NCBI GenBank assembly: GCA_963682055.1
Contig: OY821744.1
Span: forward strand, 29,488,967-29,552,966
Source: Primula veris
Taxonomy: Eukaryota > Streptophyta > Magnoliopsida > Ericales > Primulaceae
Reading direction: 5' to 3'
DNA length: 64,000 nucleotides
A program made the position numbers and the translations under genes. Shown here in pieces: positions 50,303 through 61,749 of the stretch. The stretch's first letter is position 1; every line of letters begins with the position of its first letter. The notes under the pieces were generated by a model that made no database searches, had not been told where the DNA came from, and saw only the letters and a list, made by a program, of their open reading frames with translations.

Positions 50303-53097
50303 AACTAACTACTTTATGTCTTTATCCATCACAAACGTCAACGCATTCCCCATGCATTAGTTATCCTTGACTTTTGCGTAACTTTATTAAAAAAACTTTT
50401 AGTGGTCTATATAAATTCAGATTATCTAATATATATACAAATGTTATGCGGTTCAGCAAAGTTCAACTGAAAGCATTAATTAAAAAACAGTATATATAAG
50501 TTAATTTATAAAGACGTACGTAACTCAACTTTTAGGTTAACCACACCCTACCCTACTGGTTCAACTTAATTAGTATCAGCAAGACAATTGACACAAATAA
50601 TATTTTCACAGCAACCGGTCAGAACTCAAAAGAAATTGAATAAATTTTGAAGATATATATTGAACATTTGAAAGAAGTAAAAAAAAAAGAAAATACTATC
50701 GGATAATACGTGTCCGATGACTATTGGTTAGACAAAGAAAAGAAAATAAAGTTAAAAGTTAAAAAGATATATATGCTAATTTTTTTTATGTGTGAAATTG
50801 GAGAAAAAGTTTTTCTAACATGATATATTTTTGTGCAAAATTATCAAATTAGCCTCTCAAATTAATGTTTGTCAAATTTCACGTGACATAATTCCGTGAT
50901 TTATTTAGACGGTGATAACTAAATTGAAAAGTTATAATAGCGTGGTATTTAAATTGAAAAATATGAAAAATAGATATTTAAATCGTTAACAATACTATTA
51001 TTTGGTATAGTAAATGTATTTTAATACACTGTGATACTAATAAACACATGCACCCGTTGTGTGTCCAACCCAATGAATAGGGTGGTTTTGTTTTCTTTTA
51101 AAAATTAAAGGTGGTGTCAAAATTTCATTTATGTGTGGATAATTATTAAAAGTTTTGGGACTTTTTTACTAAAAAATTGAGAGCATTTTGACGGTATTAT
51201 TATAATAGATAGATATTGATCATCAGTGCAATGAAATAAAACATAACTTATTACTACAATATTGTTTCAACTACGTCTCTGGTGAGTAACTTTCGTTGGT
51301 CCCATAATGTTACGATATTTCAATCTTGTGGACTCTTTTGACGTGCTTATTAGGTCCCACTTTAGCCTGCCCCCATAGACTTCTATAACCGTGACTCATT
51401 CATCTCAATCCGAGCCGTTCTCCAAAAATACTTTTTTTACACTTTCATCGGTTTGAAATAAATATTTATTATAACTGATAGAGGTAATGTTTAAATAAAC
51501 AAAATACGCATTAAAATCCGTTTGAAATTGAACATAAAAAAGATTGAACATGTATTGTGGACCTGTGGTGGTTGTAATCTTGGCGAAGCACAACTTTAAC
51601 GGATAAACTCACCATTGTGAAGTACTAAATAATGGTGGCTTCGCTGCGAATGACGGGGGAATGCTAGTCGGCGATAGAGTTTCGACAGAGGGGGGTTCAT
51701 GGTTTCGTGTGTCATGGTCTTTTAGATAAGAGCGACGAACCGTCATTTAAATAAAAAGTAATTAAATGCGGCAATTGATTGAAGTGAAAATAGAGTAAGG
51801 AGCTTGTTTGTACTGAGTTTGCAAAAATGTATCATAACTTGATTATTCCTTAAATCATGAAAATATTTTTTGCTAGATCGATAATTTTGATTAACGAGTC
51901 GAACTTTAAATACGGGGAAATTCTTCTCAAATATTGTCAAATTATTTTGAGAAACAATCTAAACTTTTGCAATGCTTATTTTACCAAAATATATACAACT
52001 TTTGCAACATATTACATATATTGTATATTTTACCAAATTACAACTTTTGCAACATATATATTACATACTTTTGAATTAATTTAGAACCAGATCCCCTTTT
52101 TTCCATAAAGTTATTCTGTTTGCATTTTTAACACAAGTAAAAGTTATATTCTCTCTCAGGGGCAATTTATAAGATTCTCAACTTGTATTTTATTTAGAAA
52201 TGATTTCTAATCTTTGGTTTATGTTTTCCGCGTGCAATAAAGACTTAAAAAACAAAGAAAAGAAAACGGAGAAAAAAGAAGCGACAATAGTAGCTTATGC
52301 TTTTTGAAGAAGGACGGAGTTAACATAACATAGCTGATAGCACCAACGTGCACCGAAGCCACCCTTGTTACTTTTGCAGTTAACATGCTAGAGGCGTTTA
52401 AATTATCTTCTTCATTAGATATTACAATCGTATTGTCGATCCTGAATCTGTATAACTCCTAAATTGCACAAATCTCAGAAACTATAATGAATTCCAGTTA
52501 GTATTTTGTATAGTAATAAAAATTAACGATAAAATTACAAAAGTCAGAATACTTGATAAATACTAAAAGGTCATTTACAATTACAATCATTCAGCCAACA
52601 TTAATTGACAATATCCTCTAAAAGTTTACTATTTTTTTTCTCAAGAAGATGAGGCATTGGAAGCTCCGATACAAAGTGGAAGTAGACAAAATACGTCGAT
52701 AGATCCAACGTTGGGTCGGCATTTAACACATAAATATACAAACATAACATGATAAGGTTTGCGCATCACCTAAATAACAAACTAACAACTCATGAGTCCA
52801 CATCATTATTTGACAATGACCATATTAAATTAATATTCACTTAATTTAAATAATGGATTGGTTCATAAATTAATGACTAGGGATTGGTTAAAATACTACC
52901 CAAGTTAGTCGTACGGCTTTGACATTAATTCATTACATTAGCTATATATGAAACCTGCATAACCAAAAATGATCATGACATAGAAAAACTTTGATCCCGC
53001 AATTTCAATGAGATATACAGAATGATTGATATATAACGTAATTATTTTTTTATGGATTATTATTTTTTGTTTCTATTAATGTTGTGATACTATAATG
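50303..53097. other. AT-rich intergenic region left of the LTR element
   Basis: No gene recognised. The phrase CTTTTGCAA...TTTTACCAAA recurs at 51963, 51999 and 52044. A somewhat GC-richer patch at 51600-51740 and a frame-like stretch at 52640-52740 were read in all frames without a recognisable product. The last five bases before the LTR, TAATG (53093-53097), are the presumed left half of the target duplication. Confidence 0.45.
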
Positions 53098-53738
53098 TGG
53101 CGAGCCTGATTTTCTTCCCAAACTCGGCTTACTCAATTCGCGTCGGCTCCGATCTTCCGCGGTATCCGGAGTAGTTTACGTCGGCTATTGTGATGAGGTG
53201 GCCTTCGTGCCTGCGCAAGAAACAAACAGGGGCCCGGGGTTGGTACCAGGTTTTCCCTCTCCAACGATCAAGTCAGTATCGGTGTTAACTGAAAGTAGGA
53301 ATATAATTAAGGATGAGGGACCGGGCCGGCTACAGGTCGTTGTATCGAGTGGTACAGATAGTGTTCAGGGGGTCCGGGTTGTTTAAGCTTTATCTCTCCT
53401 CTCTGTCTTTCTCTCCCCCTTCTAAGTGGTATTAGTGGGGGTATTTATAGTGTGATCAGAGGCGTATTAGCTCTTGGATCACTGTACTGTAAGATGTTGA
53501 TCCAACGACGTCAGAGTCATTTATGACTCTGACAAGGGTACTGTCCTTTCCCGGGGCCCACAGGAGGTGTCCTGTGATTGGGCCACGTCGGTGAAACGTC
53601 AGGAGGGTCCCCCAAGGGAGCAGCAGCATTAATTGGGGAAGCGTACTCGACACGCTTCTTTGGGCTGGCCTCAGCACGGCTCGGCCCTCCCAATCCGGGG
53701 CGTCGCATCATTCAGGGTTGATGAGGCCCGGACGGCCC
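53098..53738 (-). repeat. 3' LTR of the Tat element (confirmed part)
   Basis: It begins TGGCGAGCCTGATTTTC on the plus strand, which is the CA-ended 3' terminus in element orientation. Up to 53738 it aligns base for base with 63360-64000. The LTR probably continues to somewhere before about 54.2 kb, but the matching outer part of the other LTR is outside the window, so the inner border and the polypurine tract cannot be fixed. Confidence 0.9.
53441..53450 (-). promoter_or_regulatory. LTR promoter TATA box (sense, gag-pol direction)
   Basis: Minus-strand CTATAAATAC followed by CCCC. Its position in the LTR fits a U3/R junction about 320-340 bp from the 3' end of the LTR. The equivalent box in the 5' LTR is at 63703-63712 and would drive gag-pol. 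Confidence 0.6.
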
Positions 53739-53917
53739 GCTTTGGGGGCGTTATTGCCCCGGACGAGGGGATGCCGACATTCCCTCGCCAACAGCTCCCT
53801 GTCCGGAGTCGTTGCTAAGGACGAGGTCGGCGAGGATCTCTGGTCGTTACGGGGGCTCCGGTCATTTTGTTCTCGTGCTCGTCGGTGCAAATATGCTCAT
53901 GCATGGCTGTTTTATGA

Positions 53918-54056
53918 CACGTGTGCAACCATTCATGGTTTTCTTACACGTGGACACGAGGCACCGTCTTTGTCCCTTTGATTTCTACAACGTCATTAAT
54001 GCTAAAACGGCTGGTGAGTGACATTTGGCAGATGGCCTCTGCAGGCTGTACACGTG
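53918..54056. promoter_or_regulatory. Three G-boxes between the divergent TATA boxes
   Basis: The palindrome CACGTG occurs at 53918-53923, 53947-53952 and 54051-54056. G-boxes bind plant bZIP and bHLH factors. Being palindromic, they could serve both the sense LTR promoter and the antisense promoter. Assigned by motif only. Confidence 0.5.
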
Positions 54057-54160
54057 GTGGACATTGATTGAGTGGCGGCAGTTATTTGTGGGAGTTCGTG
54101 CAATGAGCCGTTGCGTCTTTTCACCTTCTGGTAAATGTCTTTTCACCTTCCACTAGGGGC

Positions 54161-54170
54161 CTATAAATAC
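54161..54170 (+). promoter_or_regulatory. TATA box of the antisense gene
   Basis: Plus-strand CTATAAATAC followed by CCTC, the same decamer as the LTR TATA box but pointing the other way. It lies 129 bp before the ATG at 54290 and implies a transcription start near 54190-54195. The leader that follows is rich in CT and TTC, like plant 5' UTRs. Confidence 0.65.
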
Positions 54171-54289
54171 CCTCAGTGAAAACCATTTTTCACTTTTTTC
54201 AACTTCTCTCTACAAGATTCCACAGCAAACATTCTCTCTCTCCTTCTCCACCCTTAGCAAATTTCACCTTCGAACACTTAAGCCAGAAA

Positions 54290-57019
54290 ATGGTTATTAA
54301 ACACGGAGCCGGCAAGGGCCCGATGGTTGCCCCTACTCCGCAACGCTTGGCCGTGATGGCCAACGCGCTCCCATTCCGGGCTATGGTCCTCGACCCGTCC
54401 CTGAGCGTCGATAGCAACGACAGCAGCATCATGGTACGGACTCATGGGTCCGATCTCGAAGAGTTCCGACAACTCTGTGGGATCGGCGAAGGGTTCCGTC
54501 TTCGGAGGTGTCAGAACTCCGACGAGGTGAACGGGATCGTAGCGGATCCGAAGAGCATGGTGACGCTCTCTCTCTCGTCCCTTCTGTACGGGGGCACTCA
54601 CCTCCCTATCCCGGAGCTGCTGGCGGAGTTATGCGCCTGGACGCAAACTCTCCCTTGTCAGTGGCCTCTGCAAGCCCACCGGATCTGCACCGGGATGGAG
54701 GCTCTAAACGAATTATTGGGCTCGACTCTACCGGAGCCATTGGGGTTAAGGGAGCTGCTCGCTTGTTACGAGTTTCTACAGAGCGAGCCTAGCTCCCAAG
54801 CCAAAAGCAGGCAGCCGTACCTGCGGTGTCGGTCGCATAACCAGCTCATCTTGGGTAACTCTGATTCGAATCGGGGTTACACACAAGATGTAATCGTGGT
54901 GGAGGGTAACTGGCTCCGCCGGGATGACCTGATCCTCCCAACCAGACCGGGGAGGGTCCTAAGCAACAAAGAGAACAAGGCCACGGTGGCCGCGAGGCTA
55001 AGGGGTCTTGAGGAGCCGAATGTGAGGTCGATCGAGTTGGCCTTGAACTGGTGCGGTCCGGACGGGACCGACGCAGGCGCTCGCGACGCGGAGCGCCTGT
55101 TACTATGTGGCTCCCCCACAAGCTGTAAGGGGAACGAGTTCCTCTGGCCCCCTAGGACCTTCTGTCCCGTGGGGTACTCCCGGGAACGGTGGGAGAAAGA
55201 TAAGGGTTTTGAATCCACCCTCCCACCTAAGGCCATCAAAGAAGTTGAGGCAGTCGAGGGGTCTGCTGAAAGAACCTTGAAGAAGGTGGTGAAATCGAAG
55301 CCGAAGCCGAGTGCCAGGGCGAAGGCCGACGAGGCGAGATCTTTCGCTCCTTCGACGGCCGGGGTTTTCTTTGAGACCCGATCTGATGGTACCGTCCTTC
55401 ACTACCGAGTGGGGGCGGACGGTACCCGTACCTATATTGACATGCATGGGAAGCCTCTGACAGAGGTTCTCCCCTTGAGCTCTAGGGAGCCCGCTGTGGG
55501 GAGCCCCCTACGCTTAGAAGATAGCCCATCTGAGGCAGAACCCTCCGGGCCAGCCTTGGGCACCTCAAGGACCAGGGTAAGTCACTCCTTGTTTTTCTCA
55601 AATCTTTGTTTTTATACTTAGCTAGATTTAGTTAATTTCTCTAACTCCTTTCTTGTGTGGTCTGTGTAGGTGGTCCGTTCCGACGAGGAGGAGGCGGATG
55701 AAGAGGCCGAGGAGGAGGCGGGGTTGGATGGCGAGGAGGCGGAGATTTTTGAGCCCGAGGCTGGTGAGGGAGGGGTCGTCGGGGCAAGGGACAAGGAGGT
55801 GGAAGAGGTGGAGGCTTTGGAGCCCGAGGCTGAGGAGGAGGAGGGGGTCGTCGGGACAAGGGACGACGAGGTGGTTGAAGTGGCTCCCACAGATGCTAAG
55901 TTAAAGACCTTGGAGAGGTTGGGAGGCCTGGCGGGGCAGTTAAGGCGTGAACGAGCCGCTGAACGAGCCGCTCGTAAAGCCGAAGCAGCCGAAGCTGCCA
56001 AGAGGAAGAGGGAGGAGTCGAAGGCCCCTCGGGATGCGAAGAAAGCCCGTGCCGGGGATTCTGAGCCGAGTGAGGATGCCAGGGAGCATGTGGTCGTTGC
56101 TGAAGAGCGAGCGGTGTCATCCGTTCAGGCAAAGGGTCCGATGCCTAGCGCTTCGGGCTCAAGCTCAGGCTCTGGCTCCCCGTTCCCAAGGATGCCTATT
56201 CAGACTCCGGAGGAGGTCAAGGCAGCAACCGGGGTTCGGAGCATTATGGAGGGCCATCCCTCTGCTGGCCTGCTTGCTCTGGCCGCGCTTCAGCAGCAGA
56301 CTGTCGAGGCCGACCAACGTGGTCGCGACCTTGCTTCCGCCATGACGGCGGCCATGGCCATGATCCCGCAGGTAAAACGTTGTTTTCGTTGTGCCATTGT
56401 CTTTCGTTTGTTCCTTAAATTCTAGCTAAGTGTTTTTCTTCTTTTGTAGGCCTATTTGATGATGAACCAATACGTCTACCAGCAAGGGCAACTGGTGAGG
56501 TCGTGGGCTTCGAAGGCTGAGGCCAATGCTAAACAGGCCGAAGACGCTCTGAAGAAGGCGGAGGGGGCCTAGAAAAGGGCGGAGAGGGCCGAGGGTCTCG
56601 TCGAATCCTTGGAAGCTCGGAGAGATGAGGCCGCGAAGGCCGGTGCTGAGGCCGAGGAGCGTGCCCAAGCTACGGTAACGGCTCTGAAGGAGGTTGAAGC
56701 GAGCGTGGCCGGTAAGGTGAAAGCTGCGGTCGAAGACGCTGAGGCCGGGATGGCCGAAAAAGTAAAGGCTGCGGTTCAAGCCGCCGAGGCAGAGATGAGC
56801 GCCGCCTTGGAGCTATCGACGCAGAAGGACTTTAATTCCTTCTATGTCGATGGCTGGTCTGAGGCAGCGGCTTTTATGAGGGCGGGACCGGATCATCCGG
56901 TGTGGAACATGGAAAACATTTTTGTTCCGGTCCCCTCTGCTCCCGTTCCCGAGGTGGTCCCCTTAACCCCTCGAGCCCTTTCGGACGCCGATGCAGATGA
57001 TGATGAGGGGGCATCTTAG
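54290..57019 (+). CDS. Antisense accessory gene of the Tat element, three exons, coiled coil
   Basis: Exons 54290-55576, 55670-56371 and 56450-57019 are all phase 0 with clean GT-AG borders and introns of 93 and 78 bp, giving 853 codons. The start at 54290 (MVIKHGAGKGPMVAPTPQRL) is preferred over the in-frame ATG at 54176, which lies only 6 bp after the TATA box. The N-terminal 250 residues, with LYGGTHLPIPELLAELCAW and PLGLRELLACYEF, resemble the plant 'putative gypsy type transposon' domain (Pfam Transposase_28); this is from memory and unverified. Exon 2 opens with a Glu-rich acidic run followed by Arg/Lys/Ala-rich sequence. Exon 3 is an Ala/Glu/Lys coiled coil. An in-frame TAG at 56570-56572 would cut the product to 703 residues. 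Function is unknown; antisense genes are known in Grande and other Tat elements. Confidence 0.75.
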
Positions 57020-57268
57020 GGCTTTTTGTGGTTTTTAGATTTTATTCTCGATGTAATTTCCTTTTTTGTACTTAGCATGTAATAGCTTTCCATTGAATGA
57101 AATGAAAAAACAATTTTGGACTTGTCTTTTATTCTTCTGTGTTTTATTTGTTTACTTCCATTGTGTTTTATACATTGTATACACGCTCCCAAAGGAGTGG
57201 GCCTTAGCGCTTCGGCGTTGGGGCGCTTGTTTGATACAACTCATAACTTGCAAACCGAAGTAACACAT

Positions 57269-57590
57269 AGAAAATTTAAATGAACTGAAAAATTCAAGTA
57301 AATAGAACCGGGGTGCCGTATAGGCTCGTGTTCTGAAACACTTAGAGAAAATTTAAATGAACTGAAAAATTCAAGTAAATAGAACCGGGGTGCCGTATAG
57401 GCTCGTGTTCTGAAACACTTAGAGAAAATTTAAATGAACTGAAAAATTCAAGTAAATAGAACCGGGGTGCCGTATAGGCTCGTGTTCTGAAACACTTAGA
57501 GAAAATTTAAATGAACTGAAAAATTCAAGTAAATAGAACCGGGGTGCCGTATAGGCTCGTGTTCTGAAACACTTGTAAAATTTAAATGAA
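57269..57590. repeat. 77-bp tandem repeat, four copies plus a fragment
   Basis: Units start AGAAAATTTAAATGAACTGA at 57269, 57346, 57423 and 57500, exactly 77 bp apart and almost identical; a partial fifth starts near 57577. Each contains CCGGGGTGCCGTATAGGCTCG. The array lies between the convergent 3' ends of the antisense gene (57019) and pol (57697). Confidence 0.95.
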
Positions 57591-57696
57591 ATGTACGCCG
57601 GGGAGCTATTGAAATAACAACAGTTTTCATTTATAAAGCCCACAGGCATAAATTTACATCACATTCTTATTTACACAAAGACATAAAGGCCGAGCC

Positions 57697-60600
57697 CTAC
57701 TGGTAGTACTTCCTTAGGTTGTTGACGTTCCAAGGTCGGTCCACCGGGACGTCGTTGGGAAGACGACCCAGCAGGTAGGCCCCGTTCCCTACTGCACCGA
57801 GGATTCGATAGGGGCCTTCCCAATTGGGGCCTAGCTTGCCGTCGGACTGTATCCTGATGTTGTTGTTTACTTTTCGTAACACGAGGTCTTCGTCTTGGAA
57901 ACGTCTGGCGTTCACTCTTTTGTTATAAGAACGCCCCAGCTCGTTTTTATATTCGGCGTTACGGATGGCCGCAACCTCCCTTCTTTCTTCGGCGTAGTCT
58001 AGCTCTAGCCCCATCATCTTTTCATTAAGCCCGTTTTCCACCATGTCCGTCCTCAGAGAAGGAAGCCCGATCTCTAACGGGATGATGGCTTCCATTCCGT
58101 AAGTGAGGCTATAGGGTGTCTGTTGAGTGCCCCGTCTTCTCGTCGTTCGGTAGGCCCATAGGACATGATACAGTTCTGCGGCCCATTGTCCTTTGGACTC
58201 GTCTAGCCTCTTCTTGATTCCGTCGAGCACGGTTTTATTTGATACCTCGGCTTGTCCGTTGCATTGGGGGTACGACGGGGTCGAATAGTAGTTCTTGATG
58301 TGATACTTTGCATACATCGCATTTAATTTGACCCCGGTGAACTGTCCCCCATTGTCCGCGACGATTGAGTAGGGGATTCCGAATCTGGTGATCACGTCTC
58401 TCCAGAGGAAACGTATCACTTCGGCCTCTGTGATTTTCGCTAAGGCCACGGCCTCCACCCACTTTGAGAAGTAATCGGTGACCATGAGGAGGAATTTCTT
58501 CCCCCCCGGGGCCACGGGGAATGGTCCGACGATATCCATGCCCCACTGCGCAAAGGGCCAGGGCGAGGTCACGCTGCTCATTTTTTGCGCCGGGGCATGG
58601 GGTATGGGTGCGTACTTCTGACATTTCTCGCACCTGAGTACGAAAGCTTTGGCGTCCTTTTGCATGAGGGGCCACCAATATCCGTGGGTCAAGGCTCGGT
58701 TGGCCAGCGACCTGCCCCCGGTATGGCTCCTACACGTGCCTTCGTGAATTTCCTCCATGACCCTTATTACCATGTCGGGGTGGACGCAGAGTAAGTAGGG
58801 GCCAGAGAACGACCTTTTATAGAGCTTGTCGTTGGGAGCTATCCAGAATCCCAATGTCGTTCTTCTTATTTTCTCGGCCTCTTTCTTGTCATTGGGAAGA
58901 TCACCGGAGCGATGGTATTCGATTATGGGGTCCATCCAGCTTGGCTCCGGCGGGAGGTCAGTCACCATGTTAATTGTTGCCTTAGCCTCGATGCTAGGCG
59001 AAGGGACATATTCTATGGTGATGACTCTCTCTTTCTTATCACTCATGACCGAGGCTAGGGTCGCTAATGCATCGGCGTGGGTGTTCTCGTTTCTATTGAT
59101 GTTGACGATTTCTTGACATTCGAAGCTTTGGAGTATTCCGGAAGCGATAGCCACGTAGCTGGCCATTCTGTCGTCCTTCGTCTGAAATTCACCACTGATC
59201 TGGCTGCTGACTAATTGAGAGTCCGTATGCACCAGTATCTTTTTGATTCCGAGGCTTCAGGCCATTTTTAAGCCGGCGATAACGGCCTCATATTCGGCCT
59301 CGTTATTGGTGGCTCTGAAGCCAAGTTGGATTGACTTCTCGATCACATCCCCTTGTGGAGATCGGAGTACAACGCCGAGGCCGGACCCTTTCTTATTGGC
59401 GGCTCCATCCGCGTGCAAGGTCCAGGTCTCGGGGGCACAACCTGTGATGTCGGGGCATTGGGTCGTCCCAGTGAATTCTGCCACGAAGTCGGCCAGGGCC
59501 TGTCCCTTGACGGACGTTCGCGGCGCATAGCTGATGTCGTAGGCGTTCAAGTGGCAGGCCCACTTCATCATTCGTCGAGAGAGATCCCCCTTTTGGAGTA
59601 TTTCTCGCACAGGCTGGTCAGTATAGACCACAATGCTGTGTGCAGAGAAATAGTGAGCAAGTTTTCATGAGGCCACGACGAGGGCTAGGACGAGTTTTTC
59701 CAAAGGCATATACCTTGCCTCAGCATCGAGGAGAGTTTTGCTCACGTAATAGATAGGCCTTTGCTCCTTGTCGAGTTCCTTGATGAGGACGGCGCTGACG
59801 GCTATCTCAGACACGGCCAGGTATAGGGTAAGGACATCGCCTGGGTCCGGCTTGGCCAGAAGGGGCGGACTTCCGAGGTAGTCCGCCATCTCGGTGAACG
59901 CACGCCGGCATTCATCGGTCCATTCGAATCTCTTCTGAGCTTTTAAGGCCGTAAAGAACGGTTTGCATCGATCCCCGAACCGGGCAATAAATCGGTTTAG
60001 GGCGGCGGCCATCCCGGCTAGCTTTTGTATGTCCTTTCTCTTCTCGGGTGTTTTCAAATTCTTCAAGGCAGAGATCTGGGACGGGTTCGCCTCTATGCCG
60101 TGGTGGGTCACCATGAACTCTAGGAATTTACCGGCACCTACCCCGAAGGCACATTTAGAGGCGTTCAGCTTCAGGTCATGCCTTCGTATCGTTTCGAACT
60201 CCTCTCTCAGGTCGGATAGGTGGTGCTCCTCTTGGGTGCTCTTTACCACCATGTCGTCAATATAGACTTCCATGGTTCGGCCTATGTTCTTAGCGAATAT
60301 CTTGGTGACCATTCTCTGATAGGTGGCCCCGGCGTTATTGAGCCCAAAGGGCATCACTTTGTAGCAGTAATTTCCCCTTGGGGTGATGAAGGCAGTTTTT
60401 TCTTGGTCGGCCTCCGACATGGGTATTTGATGATAGCCGGAGCAGGCATCCAGGAAGCTCATCCTGGCGGCCCCGGCCGTAGAGTCCACTATTTGATCGA
60501 TTTTGGGCAAGGGGAAAGGATCCTTTGGACAGGCCTTGTTGAGGCTCGTATAATCGATGCACACCCTCAACTTTCCGTTCTTTTTGGGGACCACTACGGG

Positions 60601-61749
60601 ATTGGCGAGCCATCTGGGGTAATAAATCTCCCTGATGGCCCCGGCCAGCAGAAGCTTCTCTACTTCCTCGTTTATGGCATCGGCATGCTCTGGACTGACA
60701 CGACGCCCCTTTTGCATCACGGGCTTGGCATCCGGGTTGACGTTAAGTTGGTGGCAAGCGAGGTCGGAACTGATGCCTGGCATCTCGCTTGGACCCCATG
60801 CAAAATTGTCGAGGTGTTGGAGAAGGAGTTCGACGAGGTCGGTGACCTCAGGTTTGGTAAGCTTTGCTCCCACCATAAAAAAGTGGTCCTCGTCATGCCC
60901 CGGGATTTGGATTTTCAGCAGTCCCTCCTCCACCTTGTCTTCGGCCTCAGGCCCCATCTTTTTGTTTAGTTCCCTCAGCAGCTTAGGGTCCTCTGCCTCG
61001 ATGTTCATGGCACTTTGGGCCGGCACCATCTTTTTGCCGGAATACACGGCCATGGCACAGCTGCGTGAGACTTTCTGATTTCCTGAGATAGTTTCCACAC
61101 CAGAATCAGTTGGATACTTAACCTTTTGGTGTAAGGTGGAGGAGATTCCATCTATTCTATGGAGCCACGGGCGCCCCAATATCACGTTGTAAACAGAGGG
61201 GACATTCACCACCGTGAACTCCACGCCCATAACTTTCGTACCAGTTTTCACGGGCAAGGTTATGTTTCCTTTGGGCCGGACCGCCTCCGAGTTGAATCCG
61301 TACAGGGGTGGGACGTCGGTTTCCAACTGTTCCTCTTTGAGTCCCATCTTTCGAAAGAGGTCTTCAAAGAGTATATTGACCGACGCTCCTTGATCAACGA
61401 GGATCCGTCCTACTGCGCATAGGCCTATCTGTGCCGAGATAACGAGGGCATCAGTGTGGGGCATGTCCACCCCCACCAGGTCGAAGTCTGTGAAGCTTAC
61501 ATCCGGCTTGGAATTGCGCTTATACTTTTTCCGAGGGCTTGAGCTTTCTGCGAGGCAGACGTACTGCTTCATCAATGCTTCCCGTGCTGAGGTTCTTTCT
61601 GCCCCATTCTGGATTGACCTTTTGGGCCCAGAGTGAATGACATGACAGATCATCACCGGTGGGGGGAGGTCCCGCTGCCTCTCATCAACCCCTTCTCCAT
61701 CTCGATCGGACTCCCTCCGTGATTTGACATATTTATCCATCAGGCCATC
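57697..61749 (-). pseudogene. Tat-element pol: protease, RT, RNase H, archaeal RNase H, integrase
   Basis: One frame, read leftward, contains protease (ILVDQGASVNILF near 61390), reverse transcriptase (VCIDYTSLNKACPKDPFPLP and the YIDDM box at 60250-60264), and a first RNase H lacking a clear catalytic set. A second RNase H follows with ADGAAN, NNEAEYEA, TDSQL and NTHADAL, supplying the D-E-D-D residues. Integrase comes last with an HHCC finger (HEGTCRSH...CEKCQ) and the DDE core (MDIVGPFP, VADNGGQF, NGQAE). The protease has DQG where D-S/T-G is usual. The frame is broken by TGA at 59665-59667 and at 59257-59259, both where an Arg codon (CGA) is the likely ancestor. The order and the second RNase H place it in the Tat lineage. 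Confidence 0.93.

Noticed and set aside
52640..52740. Possible short coding remnant (DEALEAPIQSGSRQ)
   Set aside because: Frame is short, there is no recognisable motif and no splice or start context, so no call was made.
53198..53386. Open frame in the LTR, repeated in the other LTR
   Set aside because: It falls in the LTR R/U5 region and is present in both LTRs only because they are copies.
54176..54289. Upstream in-frame ATG of the antisense gene
   Set aside because: It lies only 6 bp after the TATA box, upstream of the expected transcription start. The ATG at 54290 is the first usable one.
54199..56779. Several minus-strand frames opposite the antisense gene
   Set aside because: They are GC-rich shadow frames. 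Splice sites and codon pattern support the plus strand, and pol ends at 57697.
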